Part shown: positions 4,933-5,449 of the stretch, piece by piece | Layout of the letters: each line of letters opens with the position of its first letter | How positions within the stretch are numbered: position 1 is the stretch's first letter | Assembly: GCA_936924235.1 (NCBI GenBank) | Contig: CAKZHN010000583.1 | Location: 1 to 5,449, forward strand | Direction: 5' to 3' | DNA: 5,449 nucleotides | Origin: an uncultured Rhodoplanes sp. | GTDB taxonomy: Bacteria; Pseudomonadota; Alphaproteobacteria; Rhizobiales; Xanthobacteraceae | Position numbers and translations under genes: made by a program | Notes under the pieces: model-generated | The model's input: only the letters and a program-made list of their open reading frames with translations | Databases searched by the model: none | What the model was told of the DNA's origin: nothing

Positions 4933-4962
4933 TTGGCCTCAATCCGGGCGCTACGGCATATT
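4933..4962 (+). promoter_or_regulatory. Candidate promoter of the membrane protein gene at 5030
   Basis: TTGGCC (4933-4938, 4 of 6 to TTGACA) and CATATT (4957-4962, 4 of 6 to TATAAT) are 18 nt apart. Transcription would begin near 4969, about 60 nt before ATG 5030. The match is modest and rests on consensus alone. Confidence 0.3.
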
Positions 4963-5029
4963 AGCGACTGGTCTACGAGATTGGGCTGCGGGGCCTTCAG
5001 CAGCAGCAAGACGAGTACGCGGCGACCGC

Positions 5030-5449
5030 ATGTTGAGTACGTTCAACGTCCTGCCTGGAACCGACCTCACCACCGGTGCGCTCGTGCTCACGGTGTTGCT
5101 GGCGGGCACCGCGATCACGCTGATCGCCGTGTTCGGCGGCATCGCGTTCCGCCGGGTCGGCGAGGCGGGCACGTCCGGCATGATGTGGCGTGGCGGCCTG
5201 GTGCTGGTCGGCGTGCTGCTCGCCTGGGCCTTGCTCGACCGCTCCTCGATCCGCGACCAGATCGCCGAACGGCGGGCTCTCGAGGCGCGCGCCGCGGACC
5301 TGACGATCCGCGCGATCCAGCCGGGTTCGGCGCTCGCCTGTCTCGACGCCGTCGCCGGGCCTGCGGTTGAGGCGGCCTGCGAGAAGTCGGTGTTGGCGAC
5401 CCCCGAGATGGTCGCGGCCGCGGTCTCCTATATCGACGCCCGCGTCTCG
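5030..5449 (+). CDS. Partial membrane protein, two N-terminal helices, function unknown
   Basis: The frame is open from ATG 5030 to the window end: 140 codons with no stop, so the C-terminus is missing. Residues 15-39 (GALVLTVLLAGTAITLIAVFGGIAF) make a first membrane helix; a short basic/Gly loop (RRVGEAGTSG) follows, then a second helix at about 53-70 (WRGGLVLVGVLLAWALLD). After that come a charged, coil-prone stretch (RSSIRDQIAERRALEARAAD, 71-90) and a soluble region with two Cys (104 and 117). The loop between the helices carries two Arg, suggesting that it is cytoplasmic with both termini outside, so the soluble part may be periplasmic and its Cys pair could form a disulfide; this is inference. 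There is no clear ribosome binding site before ATG 5030 and no earlier in-frame start nearby. I do not recognise a named family. Confidence 0.75.
   Translation, partial: MLSTFNVLPGTDLTTGALVLTVLLAGTAITLIAVFGGIAFRRVGEAGTSGMMWRGGLVLVGVLLAWALLDRSSIRDQIAERRALEARAADLTIRAIQPGSALACLDAVAGPAVEAACEKSVLATPEMVAAAVSYIDARVS

Noticed and set aside
4361..4942. A 193-codon minus-strand open frame opposite the GYD gene
   Set aside because: No start signal, and shadow-type composition; the plus strand encodes a recognisable GYD domain.
1..5449. Mobile element, CRISPR array, tRNA or rRNA
   Set aside because: I saw no regularly spaced repeats, transposase or integrase motifs, tRNA cloverleaf or rRNA sequence anywhere in the window.

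Overview
The window looks like chromosomal DNA of a high-GC alphaproteobacterium, most likely of the Bradyrhizobium/Rhodopseudomonas group (Hyphomicrobiales). This is an inference from the GC-rich coding style, GGAGG-type ribosome binding sites and the general look of the small hypothetical proteins. There is no rRNA, tRNA or phylogenetic marker gene to prove it. I see no transposase, integrase, CRISPR array or phage gene, and base composition is uniform except for one AT-rich island at 3864-3917.

Left part (1-2986, minus strand). Reading in the direction of transcription there are four genes: a zinc-independent quinone-oxidoreductase-like MDR enzyme (2986-2009); 36 nt later an exported protein made of two tandem ABM (antibiotic biosynthesis monooxygenase-like) domains (1972-1295); after a 132-nt gap holding an inverted repeat, an EamA/DMT-family transporter (1162-317); and a 28-residue single-pass membrane peptide with a very strong ribosome binding site (250-164). 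Two successive hairpins with U-tracts (136-96 and 73-33) end this leftward transcription unit.

Middle (2987-3792). A 107-bp divergent promoter region separates the MDR gene from a plus-strand short-chain dehydrogenase (3094-3792). In this SDR the catalytic Tyr is replaced by Phe and the tetrad Asn by Ser.

Right part (3793-5449, plus strand). A 274-bp regulatory-looking gap contains the AT-rich island, with an exact IHF-consensus match and a perfect TATAAT, and then a 26-bp dyad centred on ACCGATATCGGT. It precedes a 66-residue conserved-type small protein (4067-4267), which is closed by a textbook intrinsic terminator. Next comes a GYD-domain protein (4424-4759) with a second CGATATCG-centred palindrome upstream. 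The window ends inside an unrecognised two-pass membrane protein (5030 to beyond 5449).

How the genes may work together: the MDR enzyme and the exported tandem-ABM protein are close enough to be co-transcribed, which suggests a role with quinones or reactive carbonyl/aromatic compounds, but the two products would sit in different compartments. The DMT transporter may export a related small molecule. These links are inferences from context; nothing here is a clearly new system. The strongest leads are the tandem exported ABM protein, the Tyr-less SDR, the tiny membrane peptide, and the paired CGATATCG palindromes.
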